27,439 nt of DNA from Chloroflexota bacterium. Lineage in GTDB: Bacteria > Chloroflexota > Dehalococcoidia > Lucifugimonadales > CATQGZ01. How positions within the stretch are numbered: position 1 is the stretch's first letter; every line of letters begins with the position of its first letter. This document shows positions 1 to 8,488 of this stretch, piece after piece. The position numbers and the translations under genes were made by a program. Below the pieces are notes generated by a model. That model did not search any database and was not told the origin of the DNA. It was given only the letters and a program-made list of their open reading frames with translations. The stretch spans positions 1-27,439 of the forward strand of contig JAQBTI010000004.1 in the NCBI GenBank assembly GCA_027624995.1, written 5' to 3'.

Positions 1-1
1 A

Positions 2-853
2 CCTCCAGCGCCGCCCGCCGTACAACCGCCAGCACAAGTCGCGCCGCCTACACCGGCCGAGCCGGCTCCGGGCCAGGAGCCCGTAGGCCTCTCGGACCTT
101 GAGACGCCCGCAGGCGGAATCCTTGGCGGAGGGGCCACTCCGGGTGGAACGATGGTCATGAGCGCCATCTCGAGCGAGCCGATGGAATCGCACGAGCCTG
201 CAGTGCCCAAGTATTCGGCCCGGCTGGTCGTACGAGGCAGCAGCGATTCAGACGATCTGGGCGCGGACACCTTCGAAATAAAGGGCGGTAGTGTGATCGT
301 CGGGCGTACCGCGGAGGATGGGATACAGATCAACCACCCCTCAGTCAGTTCAGTGCATGCCCAGATACGCGAGGTTGCGGGACGTTTCGAGATACTCGAC
401 CTGGGGAGCAGGAACGGTACCTGGGTCAACGACGCGGCCGTTTCCGGCGTCCCGTTGAAGGATGGGACCCGGATAAGCGTCGGCAGCAGCGGGCTGTTCT
501 TCACCCGACTCGGCCGTGTGGCCATGCGGCCCGGAGCACTTGGCGTTGGTAGTCGAGGGGTGATCATGGTCCAGTCCGGCCCGTCTCTGGGCCAGAGCTT
601 CCCCGTCGGCGATCGGGACATGATCATCGGGCGCGAACCAGGTGAGGGTGGAGTCCAGGTGGACGACCCCGGGGTTGATATCCACCACGCCCTCTTGAGG
701 CCTACCGAAGATGGATGTATGGTCTTCGACCTGGGCAGCGCATCCGGTACGAAGATTAACGGCGCTCCCCTCGCAGGCAGCCCTCTCCGCAATGGCGACG
801 TGATCAAGCTCGGAATGGCCGAGCTTGAGTTCGTCCAGGAAGATTCTTCTTAG
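2..853 (+). CDS. Tandem FHA-domain protein, 5' end outside the window
   Basis: The reading frame is open from the first full codon of the window, so the true start lies upstream and the ATG at 152 is internal. The first ~50 visible codons encode a proline/alanine-rich linker. Two forkhead-associated domains follow. The first has the G-R turn (IVGRT), S-x-x-H (SSVHAQ) and NGT (GSRNGTWVN). The second has IIGRE, D-I-H-H and a degenerate SGT (GSASGTKING). FHA domains bind phosphothreonine peptides, so this protein probably reads Ser/Thr-kinase signalling; the N-terminus beyond the window could be a zinc ribbon, a kinase substrate tail or a membrane anchor. No transmembrane segment is visible in this part. 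The gene converges with the malate synthase gene 100 bp away. The FHA assignment is secure; partner and role are unknown. Confidence 0.85.
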   Translation, partial: PPAPPAVQPPAQVAPPTPAEPAPGQEPVGLSDLETPAGGILGGGATPGGTMVMSAISSEPMESHEPAVPKYSARLVVRGSSDSDDLGADTFEIKGGSVIVGRTAEDGIQINHPSVSSVHAQIREVAGRFEILDLGSRNGTWVNDAAVSGVPLKDGTRISVGSSGLFFTRLGRVAMRPGALGVGSRGVIMVQSGPSLGQSFPVGDRDMIIGREPGEGGVQVDDPGVDIHHALLRPTEDGCMVFDLGSASGTKINGAPLAGSPLRNGDVIKLGMAELEFVQEDSS

Positions 854-953
854 CTGACCACGGCTTGGCGCCGAGACCATTCTTTCGTCCTGGCAGCGGA
901 CCGGCGTATCTGCCTGGTTCCGTAGAAGCGTGCCCCTAGTCCGTCCATCCGTC

Positions 954-2630
954 CTAGAATGCCTCCGGGGCCGCTGCGATGGCGTCCAGGTCGGCCCGCG
1001 TGTAGGAGCCGAGGCTGCGGAAGTTTAGCTCCGTATAGCTCTTGATCCAATGCAGCGTGATCACCGCCGCTTTGGCATAGCGGGCCGTTGCGGCGGCGTC
1101 CTGTCCGGCCTCTTCCCTCAGCCGAAGGATGTCGGCCAGCTCCTGCTGGACCAGCCCCTTGACCAGTGGGAAGTCGTGGACCTCGCCGGAATCCGAGTCG
1201 GCGGCGGCGTGCAGTATTCTCTGCGCCGTCTGCGCCACGGATATGCGCGCGGTGGCCAGGTCCTCCATTAGCCTGGGATGAGTGCCCGGTCGGCCCTCGA
1301 GGCTGTCGATGCCCTTGGCGCCACGGCCGGCCAGCCAGCCCTCCAGATACTCGATCATCGTGCGGATGTTGCGTCGCGTACCCTCAACTGTAATCGGACC
1401 TTCGGGGGTCTCTAAGGCTACTGGAAAACGGTCCGGGTCCGCCATGTCGGCCGAAGGCTGCCACCCGCTGCCGCGTAGCTCCTTGAAGGGTTGAGCGGCC
1501 GTCGTCATGTGGAAGATGTGCGCGACCCAGCCGCGAAGGAAGCCTTGTTGGGCCTCCCACTCTTTGTCGCTTCGTATCGACGCCCCAGCCGCCTCATTAA
1601 CCTTCGGGTCCTTGTCCGGCAGCGCCGTGGCCATCCCGCCGATGGGGACGGCGCCACGCTTCAGGCAGACCGCGACCAGACGTCGGAAGATGTTGGCGAT
1701 AAAATTGGTGGTCTTGATGTCCACCCCGAACCGGTCGGGCCAAAGGGCATTCGGGTCGGTCATGATGTATTCGAGGATGCTGGCCTTTAGGTCCCATCGG
1801 GCGGCGTTCAGGCCCGCGGCGTACGGGCCGAGCGCGTGAAGCATCTCCTCCATCTCGTAGACTGCGGGCAGCGACTCGACGAGTATGATCGCCCTGATCA
1901 CAGCGTCCGATGGTATCTTCAGGTACTCCGTGCTGAAATCGAGGAACTCCCTATAGAACCCGGCCTCGTCAGCCGACTCCAGCTTTGGTAGATACCAGTA
2001 GAGTCCCTGGCCGCGCTCTATCTGGGCGCGGCCCGCATAGAAGAGGGTTAGCGCCATTCCCAGCAGTGCCGCCGGCACCGGAGTCCCATCGACGGTTACG
2101 TCGTGCTCATCGAGGTGGATACCGCGCTCGCGATGCATGAAGAACGGTATCGGGCCCTCTTTAACCTCGTACTTCCGGCCCCTGCTCTTGTCCTCGAAGA
2201 CCAGAGTCCCTTCGACAGCGTGCTTCCTGTTGAGGGCCGCCGCGACCGTGTCCACGAGCCGATGGCCAGCGGAGTCCTCGTCGTCGTCCAGGTCTCCTTC
2301 GCCTCGTTGGCCGTCCGGCCCTGGGTTAAGGGCGTTGATGAACATGCTGGTGAGCGACGCGGGTCCGGAGATCTCGATCCCCGGCATCCTGAGCTCGTCC
2401 GGGACGGTAGGCACCTTCCAGTCGCCGGTGTTGATGTCGCTGGTGGCGGGATGGGCAGGCATGTCGCCCTCGGCTGCCCTTTCGCGAATTCCGGCCCGCG
2501 CCGACCTCAGTTCGTGCAATCTTGACGTGAGGGCGTCGTGAGCGGCCGCGAGGTATTCGACGAACTCGTCTGTGAATACCTCTGAGGCGCCCTCCACGTT
2601 GGCAAATTTCACCCTGTTGGCTGCGGACAT
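954..2630 (-). CDS. aceB: Malate synthase (A-type, divergent)
   Basis: Condenses glyoxylate with acetyl-CoA to malate in the cytoplasm. The 558-residue length fits the A-type enzyme. Residues expected for catalysis can be placed by family pattern: an arginine in RERGIHLDE (R169), a metal-binding glutamate in ILVESLPA (E252), an aspartate in LNAARWD (D280), and the C-terminal aspartate in RLMEDLATA (D457). Two signatures are altered: the usual G-L-N-C-G-R-W-D-Y-I-F reads GLNAARWDLKAS, and the usual G-T-W-V-A-H-P reads RGWVAHIFH. The ATG is preceded by AGGAGG at good spacing. It is the last gene after the PhyH and HpcH/HpaI genes on the same strand. No isocitrate lyase is in the window, so glyoxylate may come from the neighbouring aldolase or dioxygenase instead (inference). 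A paralogue with another 2-oxoacid substrate is the main alternative. Confidence 0.83.
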   Translation of the reverse strand: MSAANRVKFANVEGASEVFTDEFVEYLAAAHDALTSRLHELRSARAGIRERAAEGDMPAHPATSDINTGDWKVPTVPDELRMPGIEISGPASLTSMFINALNPGPDGQRGEGDLDDDEDSAGHRLVDTVAAALNRKHAVEGTLVFEDKSRGRKYEVKEGPIPFFMHRERGIHLDEHDVTVDGTPVPAALLGMALTLFYAGRAQIERGQGLYWYLPKLESADEAGFYREFLDFSTEYLKIPSDAVIRAIILVESLPAVYEMEEMLHALGPYAAGLNAARWDLKASILEYIMTDPNALWPDRFGVDIKTTNFIANIFRRLVAVCLKRGAVPIGGMATALPDKDPKVNEAAGASIRSDKEWEAQQGFLRGWVAHIFHMTTAAQPFKELRGSGWQPSADMADPDRFPVALETPEGPITVEGTRRNIRTMIEYLEGWLAGRGAKGIDSLEGRPGTHPRLMEDLATARISVAQTAQRILHAAADSDSGEVHDFPLVKGLVQQELADILRLREEAGQDAAATARYAKAAVITLHWIKSYTELNFRSLGSYTRADLDAIAAAPEAF

Positions 2631-2730
2631 GGGTCTCCTCCTGCGTGTTCCGGAGCGATGGTGGTAGGGAGCTGGACAGCCTGCCTCAGAAGTCCATTTC
2701 GAATGGAGGCAGGTCTAAGTGCCAAATACG

Positions 2731-2764
2731 CCATCACCCTAACCCTCTCCCAGAGGGAGAGGGG
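2731..2764. repeat. GC-rich palindromic repeat, copy 1
   Basis: A perfect 9-bp stem (CCCTCTCCC at 2743-2751, GGGAGAGGG at 2755-2763) closes a 3-base loop and follows the tract CATCACCCTAA. It lies 17 bases after the aldolase stop codon and before the malate synthase gene. It belongs to the same family as the copies at 7515-7620 and 25520-25556. It could act as an RNA hairpin protecting or attenuating the transcript; there is no T-run, so it is not a canonical intrinsic terminator. Confidence 0.8.
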
Positions 2765-2780
2765 ATTATTGGGCCGAAGG

Positions 2781-3503
2781 CTAGGCCTTTTCCAAGAGCA
2801 CAGTCGCGCCCATGTCGATGTACTTGTTGCGCAGAGCGGGGTCGTAGCTCCTGTATGCCAGCTTGACTCCGGTGCCTTCGAGCTGATTGACGACGTAGCG
2901 GACGCAGTCGTCATCGGTTTTGAGCGGGTGGTCAGGGTTGGACTCTCGACTGAAGCTCAAGTCGGCCGGGCCCCAAGAGACGCAATCCACACCTTGCTTC
3001 GCAAATCTCTTGGTGTTGGTGATCGCGTTTATCGATTCAATCTGCATCCAGAGGACGCCATAGTTGTTCCACCAATCCGCGTACTTGAGCCGATCCCCGC
3101 CAGCTGCTTTGAGACCTTTGGACGCTCCTCCAATCCAGCTTCTTCTGGCGACCGGAGGGAAGTAGAAATGCTCAATCGCCTCGTCGACTGTCGCCTCGGT
3201 CTCGGTCTGGGGGACTTCGATCAAGGTCGGCCCGAGGTCTAGCATGTTCCCAACGAGGTATGCGTGCCGCGTGTGCTTGATGCGGAAGTGAACGTCTATC
3301 CCGAGATCGTCGGCCAACTCGCAGAACTCGACCACCTTGTGTTCCGAGAAGGGTGAGTGCTGGCTGTCCAGCGAGAAAAAGTCGTAGGGATGCCTTTCGA
3401 GGGCAGATTCAAGCTTCGCGCGATCGGCCTCCGGCCCCGCCGATGCCCCGATTATTATCTCCCCTGCGTTTATTCGCTGTTTCAGGTTCTTCTTGTCTGC
3501 CAT
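2781..3503 (-). CDS. HpcH/HpaI aldolase family protein
   Basis: Class II (metal-dependent) pyruvate-type aldolase of 240 residues, a TIM-barrel enzyme that splits or forms 2-oxo acids with pyruvate or a similar ketoacid. Visible family marks are FFSLDSQHSPFS (usually D-x-E-H), the strand LIEVPQTETE, the motif YFPPVARR, the metal ligand region MQIES, and GVDCVSWGPADLSFS with its conserved D of GVD and G-P-A-D-L-S loop. In the D-x-E-H position the glutamate is replaced by glutamine (DSQH). The start ATG has AAGGAG upstream at rather long spacing. It sits 57 bp after the PhyH gene and 150 bp before malate synthase, so a route producing glyoxylate or pyruvate from a hydroxylated substrate is plausible. 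The exact substrate cannot be read from the sequence. Confidence 0.85.
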   Translation of the reverse strand: MADKKNLKQRINAGEIIIGASAGPEADRAKLESALERHPYDFFSLDSQHSPFSEHKVVEFCELADDLGIDVHFRIKHTRHAYLVGNMLDLGPTLIEVPQTETEATVDEAIEHFYFPPVARRSWIGGASKGLKAAGGDRLKYADWWNNYGVLWMQIESINAITNTKRFAKQGVDCVSWGPADLSFSRESNPDHPLKTDDDCVRYVVNQLEGTGVKLAYRSYDPALRNKYIDMGATVLLEKA

Positions 3504-3560
3504 GAGACGGTATGCTCCTTTTTCAGATTTGAGTCTTAAGACGTCGGCTATCAGCGCGAA

Positions 3561-4364
3561 TCAGTTGTCCCTGAACGGGACGAACGCGGGTACATCTCTT
3601 GCCCCGTACTCGGCCAGCCTGTCGACGAGGCCTCTGATACGCGGCCTACTGCTGTTCAGCAGTGACGCGCTGGGACTGAATATTTCCTGCCCGTAGTGGG
3701 CAAGTGAGGCGAACTGTTTGTCCGTGATGGGCTTGGCGGCGTATTTCAGGGCCATGTAGCGCCTGCCGGGCCAGCCATTGAATACGGAGTGCCAGAGGCT
3801 CTGGTGGAAGAATACGACATCGCCGGGCCGCGATTCCACCGCGACGCACGGCATGTCGGTCCCCGGGACGTCGAAGGGTTTTACCGTCGCACCATGCTGG
3901 TGCCGGTTATCGGGCTCGATGGCTTCGTGAAGTGGCTGGCGGTGTGAGCCGGGAATCACCCTGAGACAACCGTGCTCCAGGTCTACCGCGTCCAGATATA
4001 TGTTTACCTTGAGGCGGTCGTACGAAATCTCCTCATGATCGCCCGGACGGTCCGGATGCCACTGGTGCTCGCCGCGGACCGTGATATTGCCCTCTGAACC
4101 CGCCCAAATGAACCCCGACCCCAGTAGGCGCTCCGCGACGGCGTAGATCCGGTCATCCTCGATAAGGCTGGTTAGCCGAGCGCGCTTCTCGACAAAGGGC
4201 ACTACCGCCTGGCCGTTCTCGCCCAGCGGGGCGCCGCCTCGCTCTTCGGCCCAGAGGTCGTCGGCCTCTCGAGTGATCTCCGAGATCTCGTCCGCCGAGA
4301 AGGCCCCACGGATAAGAAGGTAGCCGAATGCGGCGAAAAAGGCTTTTTGGGCGTCGTCGGTCAT
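3561..4364 (-). CDS. Phytanoyl-CoA dioxygenase (PhyH) family protein
   Basis: Fe(II)/2-oxoglutarate-dependent oxygenase, 267 residues with the chosen start. The iron facial triad is visible as H103-x-D105 in QWHPD and the distal H192 in LWHSVF. An arginine in GRRYMALKY (about 201-202) is placed to bind the 2-oxoglutarate carboxylate. The frame extends upstream to a TTG at 4388, but the ATG at 4364 has AGGAG six bases ahead of it and lies about 27 bases after the start site predicted from the promoter at 4398-4426, so 4364 is preferred. It is first in the operon with the aldolase and malate synthase. Family members hydroxylate lipids, small alkyl compounds or phosphonates; the substrate here is unknown. 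Confidence 0.87.
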   Translation of the reverse strand: MTDDAQKAFFAAFGYLLIRGAFSADEISEITREADDLWAEERGGAPLGENGQAVVPFVEKRARLTSLIEDDRIYAVAERLLGSGFIWAGSEGNITVRGEHQWHPDRPGDHEEISYDRLKVNIYLDAVDLEHGCLRVIPGSHRQPLHEAIEPDNRHQHGATVKPFDVPGTDMPCVAVESRPGDVVFFHQSLWHSVFNGWPGRRYMALKYAAKPITDKQFASLAHYGQEIFSPSASLLNSSRPRIRGLVDRLAEYGARDVPAFVPFRDN

Positions 4365-4397
4365 GTATCTCCTGGAGTCGTCTCGCAACTGACGACG

Positions 4398-4426
4398 AGT
4401 TTAGTGGCGCACCGATTCGCTGTCAA
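4398..4426 (-). promoter_or_regulatory. Sigma70-type promoter of the PhyH-aldolase-malate synthase operon
   Basis: On the minus strand a perfect -35 TTGACA (4421-4426) is followed by a 17-base spacer and a -10 TAAACT (4398-4403). Transcription would start near 4391, leaving a ~27-base leader with AGGAG before the ATG at 4364. Confidence 0.75.
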
Positions 4427-4492
4427 TCGCGGGGTTTCTGAGTCGCGACGGCCGATCATCTGAGCTTCTTGCCGCAGGTCGCAGTTTGGCCT

Positions 4493-4870
4493 TTATTGGT
4501 CCCAATCGTCATTGAGCCTCACTTGTGCGGGCCGTCCTGGACTTGCCTGAACTATGCCTGTCTTTTGTAGGATCGCGGCCACGTAGCCGGCCGTCATTCT
4601 TTTGACACACTTCGTGAGATAGCCATGTAGCGTGTCCGGTTCACCAATGTTCTTGACGGCCCCTATTTTCACCCAGCCTCTGCCACCTAGAAGATCAGGT
4701 ATTCCCTCCAGACACGACCATTTGAGCCGAGTCGGATACGGCTTCTCCCCAAGGAGCAGGACAAGATACTCTTGCTCGTACTGCATAGTGAAACTGGCCA
4801 TCCCAGGGAAGGAAAAGAGCTTGGCTCCGTCGGCTAAGACGGACCTTGTTCTGCTTTCGACAGGGCCCAT
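4493..4870 (-). CDS. Hypothetical protein coupled to the M1 aminopeptidase
   Basis: A 125-residue cytoplasmic protein I do not recognise. No signal peptide or membrane segment is visible. The central part has several aromatic and glycine-rich turns (IPDLLGGRGWVKIG), and the C-terminal half (TLHGYLTKCVKRMTAG, then VAAILQKTGIV and a basic PGRPAQVRL) has a helix-helix-strand pattern compatible with a winged-helix fold; this is only an impression. Its ATG overlaps the aminopeptidase TGA by one base (TGATG), so translation is probably coupled and the two proteins are made together. The codon pattern resembles the neighbouring genes, so it looks like a real gene. Confidence 0.7.
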   Translation of the reverse strand: MGPVESRTRSVLADGAKLFSFPGMASFTMQYEQEYLVLLLGEKPYPTRLKWSCLEGIPDLLGGRGWVKIGAVKNIGEPDTLHGYLTKCVKRMTAGYVAAILQKTGIVQASPGRPAQVRLNDDWDQ

Positions 4871-7476
4871 CAGTTGCCTCCTTCGAACCGACCCGCTAAC
4901 TCAGTCCGGTTGCGTTCCAGCCATGCGACGTTTAGCCGGATGCGCTCCAGCGACTGCCGTATGGTCCTCTCGGCTGAAGGCGCAGGGTTGTCCGCAAAGA
5001 AGCGCTCGACGTCTTCACGTTCCTCCGTCGTCGTGAAGCGGGACGTAACCGATACGAGGTTCATCAATGCGAACCCGCCTTCGCCGTAACGGCGATCGAA
5101 CTCGGCCCAGTTCTCCTTGACGAACTCCCAGGCCAATTGGCGTCCCTGACGGTTCCCTGCTACCGAGGCGACCATCGGAATCGTGTTGTGTGTTCTGACG
5201 TCGGAAGACAGAGACCTATCGAGAGTCTGGGCCAGGAGGTCGGGATGTGGGAACCTGCCCAGAGAGGCCAGGAACCGCACCTTCTCCTCCTGCAAGGTGG
5301 CCTTCTCCTGGAGGTCCCACATTATATCGTAGGTCGAAGCATCGCCAGATTGGGCCGCCAGCGAGAATACTACACTGCGAATGTCTGGGTGGACGCTGGT
5401 GGGATCCTCGACGTAGCTGGAGAAGCGAGAAGAAGCCTCCTTTTTGATGGCCGGGTCACCGTAGCCCCCTGCCTGCGAGAGCACGGTGCTACGCAGCAGT
5501 GTATCCAGGTGTCCTTCGCCCGGCGTCGCGTCCCAGCCCGTCCGCTCTGCGATGGGCAGGAAGATTCGACGCGCAAAAGCCTCGAAGCCCTCGTAAAACG
5601 ACTCATCCCATAGCAAGGAGTCGAGTCCTCCGATATTGGTGGCCAGGTCCTCGCAGACCGACGCATCGGTCTCGTTGCCATACGCCTCCACGATGGAGAG
5701 GAACTCCGTGGCCGGTATGTGGCCCGACCGCATCAGCGCGAAGGCGTCGTTCTGGATGCCCAGGCGATCGGCCGGCGGAAGGACCAGGTTTTCTATCGGG
5801 GCGCGAAGCCTTGCGTGCTCCTTGGAGGGGTACTTGACCCGGAAGAAGCCCGTCTGGAGCGGGTTGACCTTGATCCACTCATCAACCGATCCGTAGGAGG
5901 TGGGCTCAACCGTAACCGAAGCTGTCCTGTCCACCATCAGCGTCGTGCGCGGCTCGGCGTCGCTGGCCGTTCTGACGCCTGCCGGCACATGCCAGAGCGT
6001 GTCGTCGACGGCTTCCGGCTCAAGGATGTTCTCGTAGACGAATCGGCTCTGGGATAGGCCGACTTCGATGGAGCTTTCTCCTCGGCGGACGTCGACGTCG
6101 AGCACAGGGTAGCCGGTCTGGTTGATCCAGGTATCCATCATGGCCCCTACGGGGCGGTCTGACGACTCCCCCAGTGCCTCCCAAAGGTCGCGAGTCCTTG
6201 CGTTACTGTACTCGTGCCGGTTCATGTACAGGCTCAGCCCGGCGCGGAAGGGCGCCTCACCCAGGTACTGCTCCAGCATCCGCAAGATGGCACCACCCTT
6301 GCTATAGCTGACCGCGTCGAAGAGCTGGCCTATCTCGGCCGGGTTCTTGACCTCTTGCTCGATCGGATGTGAGTTCTTTAGGCCGTCTAGGCTAAGGCCC
6401 CTGTTAGTGTCCTCGGTGACGAACTGGGTCCACATGTCCCACTCGGGATAAAGGTGGTCCACCGCCTTGTCCCCCATCCAGGATGCGAAGCTCTCGTTCA
6501 GCCATAGATCGTTCCACCAGGCCATGGTGACCAGGTCGCCGAACCACATGTGCGCCATCTCGTGGGCGACGATAGTACACACCCTCTGCCGGGTCGCCGC
6601 CGAGCTATTTTCTGGGTCTACCAGAAGGGCGGTCTCCCTGTATGTGATGGCGCCCCAGTTCTCCATGGCCCCGGCCGCGAAGTCGGGGATGGCCAGGTGG
6701 TCGAGCTTGGGAAGCGGGTAAGGGATGCCAAAGTACTCGTTGAGGTAGGCCAGCAACCGGACCGAGGTCTCCAGGGCGTACTGGCCCTGCTCCGTCTTGC
6801 CGCGTGCCGTCCAGACGCGATGGAGGGTGCCCGCCGCGTCGCGCTGCTCGATCGACTCCAGGTCTCCGATCACGAAAGCCAGGAGGTATGTGGACATCAC
6901 CGGTGTCTTCTCGAACCGGACCGCGCTGGCACCGGCACGCACCTCCTCCCGGGAGGCTACGGGCATGTTCGAGATTGCTTGGAGGCCCGACGGGACGACC
7001 AGCGTCACGTCGAAGGCGGCCTTGAGCCCTGGCTCGTCCCAGCACGGGAAGGCCCGCCGCGCGTCCGTGGCCTCCATCTGAGTCGTTGCCAGGTATCGCT
7101 CGGCGCCGTCGATATCCATATACCGGCTTCGGTAGAAACCCCGAAGCTTGTCGTTGAGCTCGCCGGTGAACTCGATATGGAGCTCGGCCGGACCCGGCCC
7201 GAGTTGCGATTCGAACGTGAAGGCCACGGTTTCGTTTTCCGCGTCGTAACTGGTGTCTACAGCTTTCAAGTCTGTGCCACCGCCTCGTGTCAGCCGGCAA
7301 GCCTGGACTTCGATCTCGATCGAGTTCAAGACGACCCTTGAGGTCGGCTCCAAGACCTCGATTTCCACCGTCTCCTGGCCCTTGAAGGTGAAGGCGGTCA
7401 GATCGGGCTCGAGGGTCAGCCGGTACTCGACCGGTCTCACATCGGTCGGGAGGTTAACTGCGTTGGACTTGGTCAT
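4870..7476 (-). CDS. pepN: M1 family zinc aminopeptidase
   Basis: Removes N-terminal amino acids from peptides in the cytoplasm. The 868 residues fit the puromycin-sensitive/ERAP-like branch of M1. The substrate-anchoring GAMEN motif is at 269-273. The zinc site is H305-E-M-A-H309 with the third ligand E328 in LWLNESF, exactly 18 residues after H309. The order is an N-terminal beta domain (about 1-200), catalytic domain (about 200-440), beta sandwich (about 440-530) and a helical ERAP1-like C-terminal domain. There is no signal peptide. The start at ATG 7476 gives MTKSNAVNLP; AAGGA lies upstream. It precedes the small unknown gene with which it overlaps by one base and follows a crotonase gene after 149 bp that hold a palindromic repeat. 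Family assignment is secure; the pepN symbol is by family only. Confidence 0.95.
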   Translation of the reverse strand: MTKSNAVNLPTDVRPVEYRLTLEPDLTAFTFKGQETVEIEVLEPTSRVVLNSIEIEVQACRLTRGGGTDLKAVDTSYDAENETVAFTFESQLGPGPAELHIEFTGELNDKLRGFYRSRYMDIDGAERYLATTQMEATDARRAFPCWDEPGLKAAFDVTLVVPSGLQAISNMPVASREEVRAGASAVRFEKTPVMSTYLLAFVIGDLESIEQRDAAGTLHRVWTARGKTEQGQYALETSVRLLAYLNEYFGIPYPLPKLDHLAIPDFAAGAMENWGAITYRETALLVDPENSSAATRQRVCTIVAHEMAHMWFGDLVTMAWWNDLWLNESFASWMGDKAVDHLYPEWDMWTQFVTEDTNRGLSLDGLKNSHPIEQEVKNPAEIGQLFDAVSYSKGGAILRMLEQYLGEAPFRAGLSLYMNRHEYSNARTRDLWEALGESSDRPVGAMMDTWINQTGYPVLDVDVRRGESSIEVGLSQSRFVYENILEPEAVDDTLWHVPAGVRTASDAEPRTTLMVDRTASVTVEPTSYGSVDEWIKVNPLQTGFFRVKYPSKEHARLRAPIENLVLPPADRLGIQNDAFALMRSGHIPATEFLSIVEAYGNETDASVCEDLATNIGGLDSLLWDESFYEGFEAFARRIFLPIAERTGWDATPGEGHLDTLLRSTVLSQAGGYGDPAIKKEASSRFSSYVEDPTSVHPDIRSVVFSLAAQSGDASTYDIMWDLQEKATLQEEKVRFLASLGRFPHPDLLAQTLDRSLSSDVRTHNTIPMVASVAGNRQGRQLAWEFVKENWAEFDRRYGEGGFALMNLVSVTSRFTTTEEREDVERFFADNPAPSAERTIRQSLERIRLNVAWLERNRTELAGRFEGGN

Positions 7477-7514
7477 TTATCGGTGTCCTTGTTACGTTTG
7501 GCTTGGGCACGTGG

Positions 7515-7620
7515 AACCCTCATCCCTTCCACAAGTTCAGGGCAGGCTCTAGCCTTCTCCTGCCGTGAGAAGGGAGAGGAAACCTCCCCTCACTCTGGGA
7601 GAGGACTGAGGTGAGGGTTA
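7515..7620. repeat. GC-rich palindromic repeat, copy 2 (composite, ~105 bp)
   Basis: Bounded by an inverted AACCCTCA (7515-7522) and TGAGGGTT (7612-7619). Read on the minus strand, its right half gives CCCTCACCTCAGTCCTCTCC, nearly the same as copy 3 at 25520-25556. It contains further purine/pyrimidine-rich partial palindromes (AGAAGGGAGAGG, GGGAGAGG). It starts six bases after the crotonase stop codon. The terminal inverted ends make it look like a small non-autonomous mobile or REP-like element. Confidence 0.7.
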
Positions 7621-7625
7621 GCAGG

Positions 7626-8417
7626 TCAGGCGCCAGTCCAATTGGGCTTGCGCTTCTCGGAGAAAGCCTTCGCCCCCTCTTGCTGGTCCGCCGCGGTTAT
7701 GGCCTTCTCGAACTCGGTGTAACTGCGGTCCATAGCGAGCTCGAGGGGCAGGTCGAGTCCTGTCATCACCATCTGCTTGCTGGCCCTGACGGATAGCGGA
7801 GCACAGAGCAGAATGTCGTTGGCCCATTGCTCGGCGGTTGTCATGAGGTCGGCCGCAGGCACTACCTCGTTGACTATCCCTAGTCTGAGTGCCTCCTGGG
7901 CCTTGATACGTCTTCCCGTGAGAATCATGCCCATAGCCAGCTTCAAGGGGATCTGACGCGGTAGGCGGTGCACACCGGTGCCCGCTACCTGGCCCACTCG
8001 CCCTTCCGGTAAGCCCAGCTCGGCATGGTCGGCGGCAATTATGATGTCGCACGACAGCGCCAACTCGAGCCCTCCGCCGAGAGCGAAACCGTTGACGGCG
8101 GCGATGATCGGCTTCCAACAATCGAAATGTTTGGTGATATCCCCGAGAGAGACCTGTCCCTTCTGTTGGGGGGGCTCTTCCTCACCCTCCTCGCGGATTC
8201 CGGCGACCCATTTGAGGTCCGCGCCGGCGCTGAATGCCCGATCACCCGCACCCGTCAGTATCGCAACCCAGACCTCTGGATCATCTCGGAAGTCGCTGAA
8301 TGCCTCTCGCATCTCGGCCCCCAGCAGGGGGTGAAGTGCGTTCAGGCGGTGGGGGCGGTTCAGCGTGACGTAGGCTATGCGGTCTTTCTTCTCGTAGATG
8401 AGTTGTTTGTATGGCAT
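7626..8417 (-). CDS. Enoyl-CoA hydratase/isomerase (crotonase) family protein
   Basis: Acts on a CoA thioester, most likely hydrating a 2-enoyl-CoA. The oxyanion-hole elements are AFSAGADLK (G65-A-D67) and FALGGGLELALSCD (G114-G116). Both glutamates used by true hydratases are present: E118 in GGGLE and E138 in GLPEGRVG. This favours hydratase over isomerase or decarboxylase activity. The 263-residue length is normal. GGAG precedes the ATG by eight bases. It lies between a nitroreductase and an aminopeptidase on the same strand and no other beta-oxidation gene is nearby, so its pathway is not defined by context. Confidence 0.92.
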   Translation of the reverse strand: MPYKQLIYEKKDRIAYVTLNRPHRLNALHPLLGAEMREAFSDFRDDPEVWVAILTGAGDRAFSAGADLKWVAGIREEGEEEPPQQKGQVSLGDITKHFDCWKPIIAAVNGFALGGGLELALSCDIIIAADHAELGLPEGRVGQVAGTGVHRLPRQIPLKLAMGMILTGRRIKAQEALRLGIVNEVVPAADLMTTAEQWANDILLCAPLSVRASKQMVMTGLDLPLELAMDRSYTEFEKAITAADQQEGAKAFSEKRKPNWTGA

Positions 8418-8488
8418 AGGGGAGTCTCCGGTGTAGATTGCCAGGGGAGTATATCAGCAAATCTGGGGCTGCTCCATTCAGTCCGGCG

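Noticed and set aside
2743..2764. Hairpin as intrinsic terminator after the aldolase
   Set aside because: No T-run follows on the minus strand, and the same sequence recurs elsewhere as a dispersed repeat.
6550..7341. 263-codon plus-strand open frame
   Set aside because: Antisense shadow of the M1 aminopeptidase, which has all catalytic motifs.
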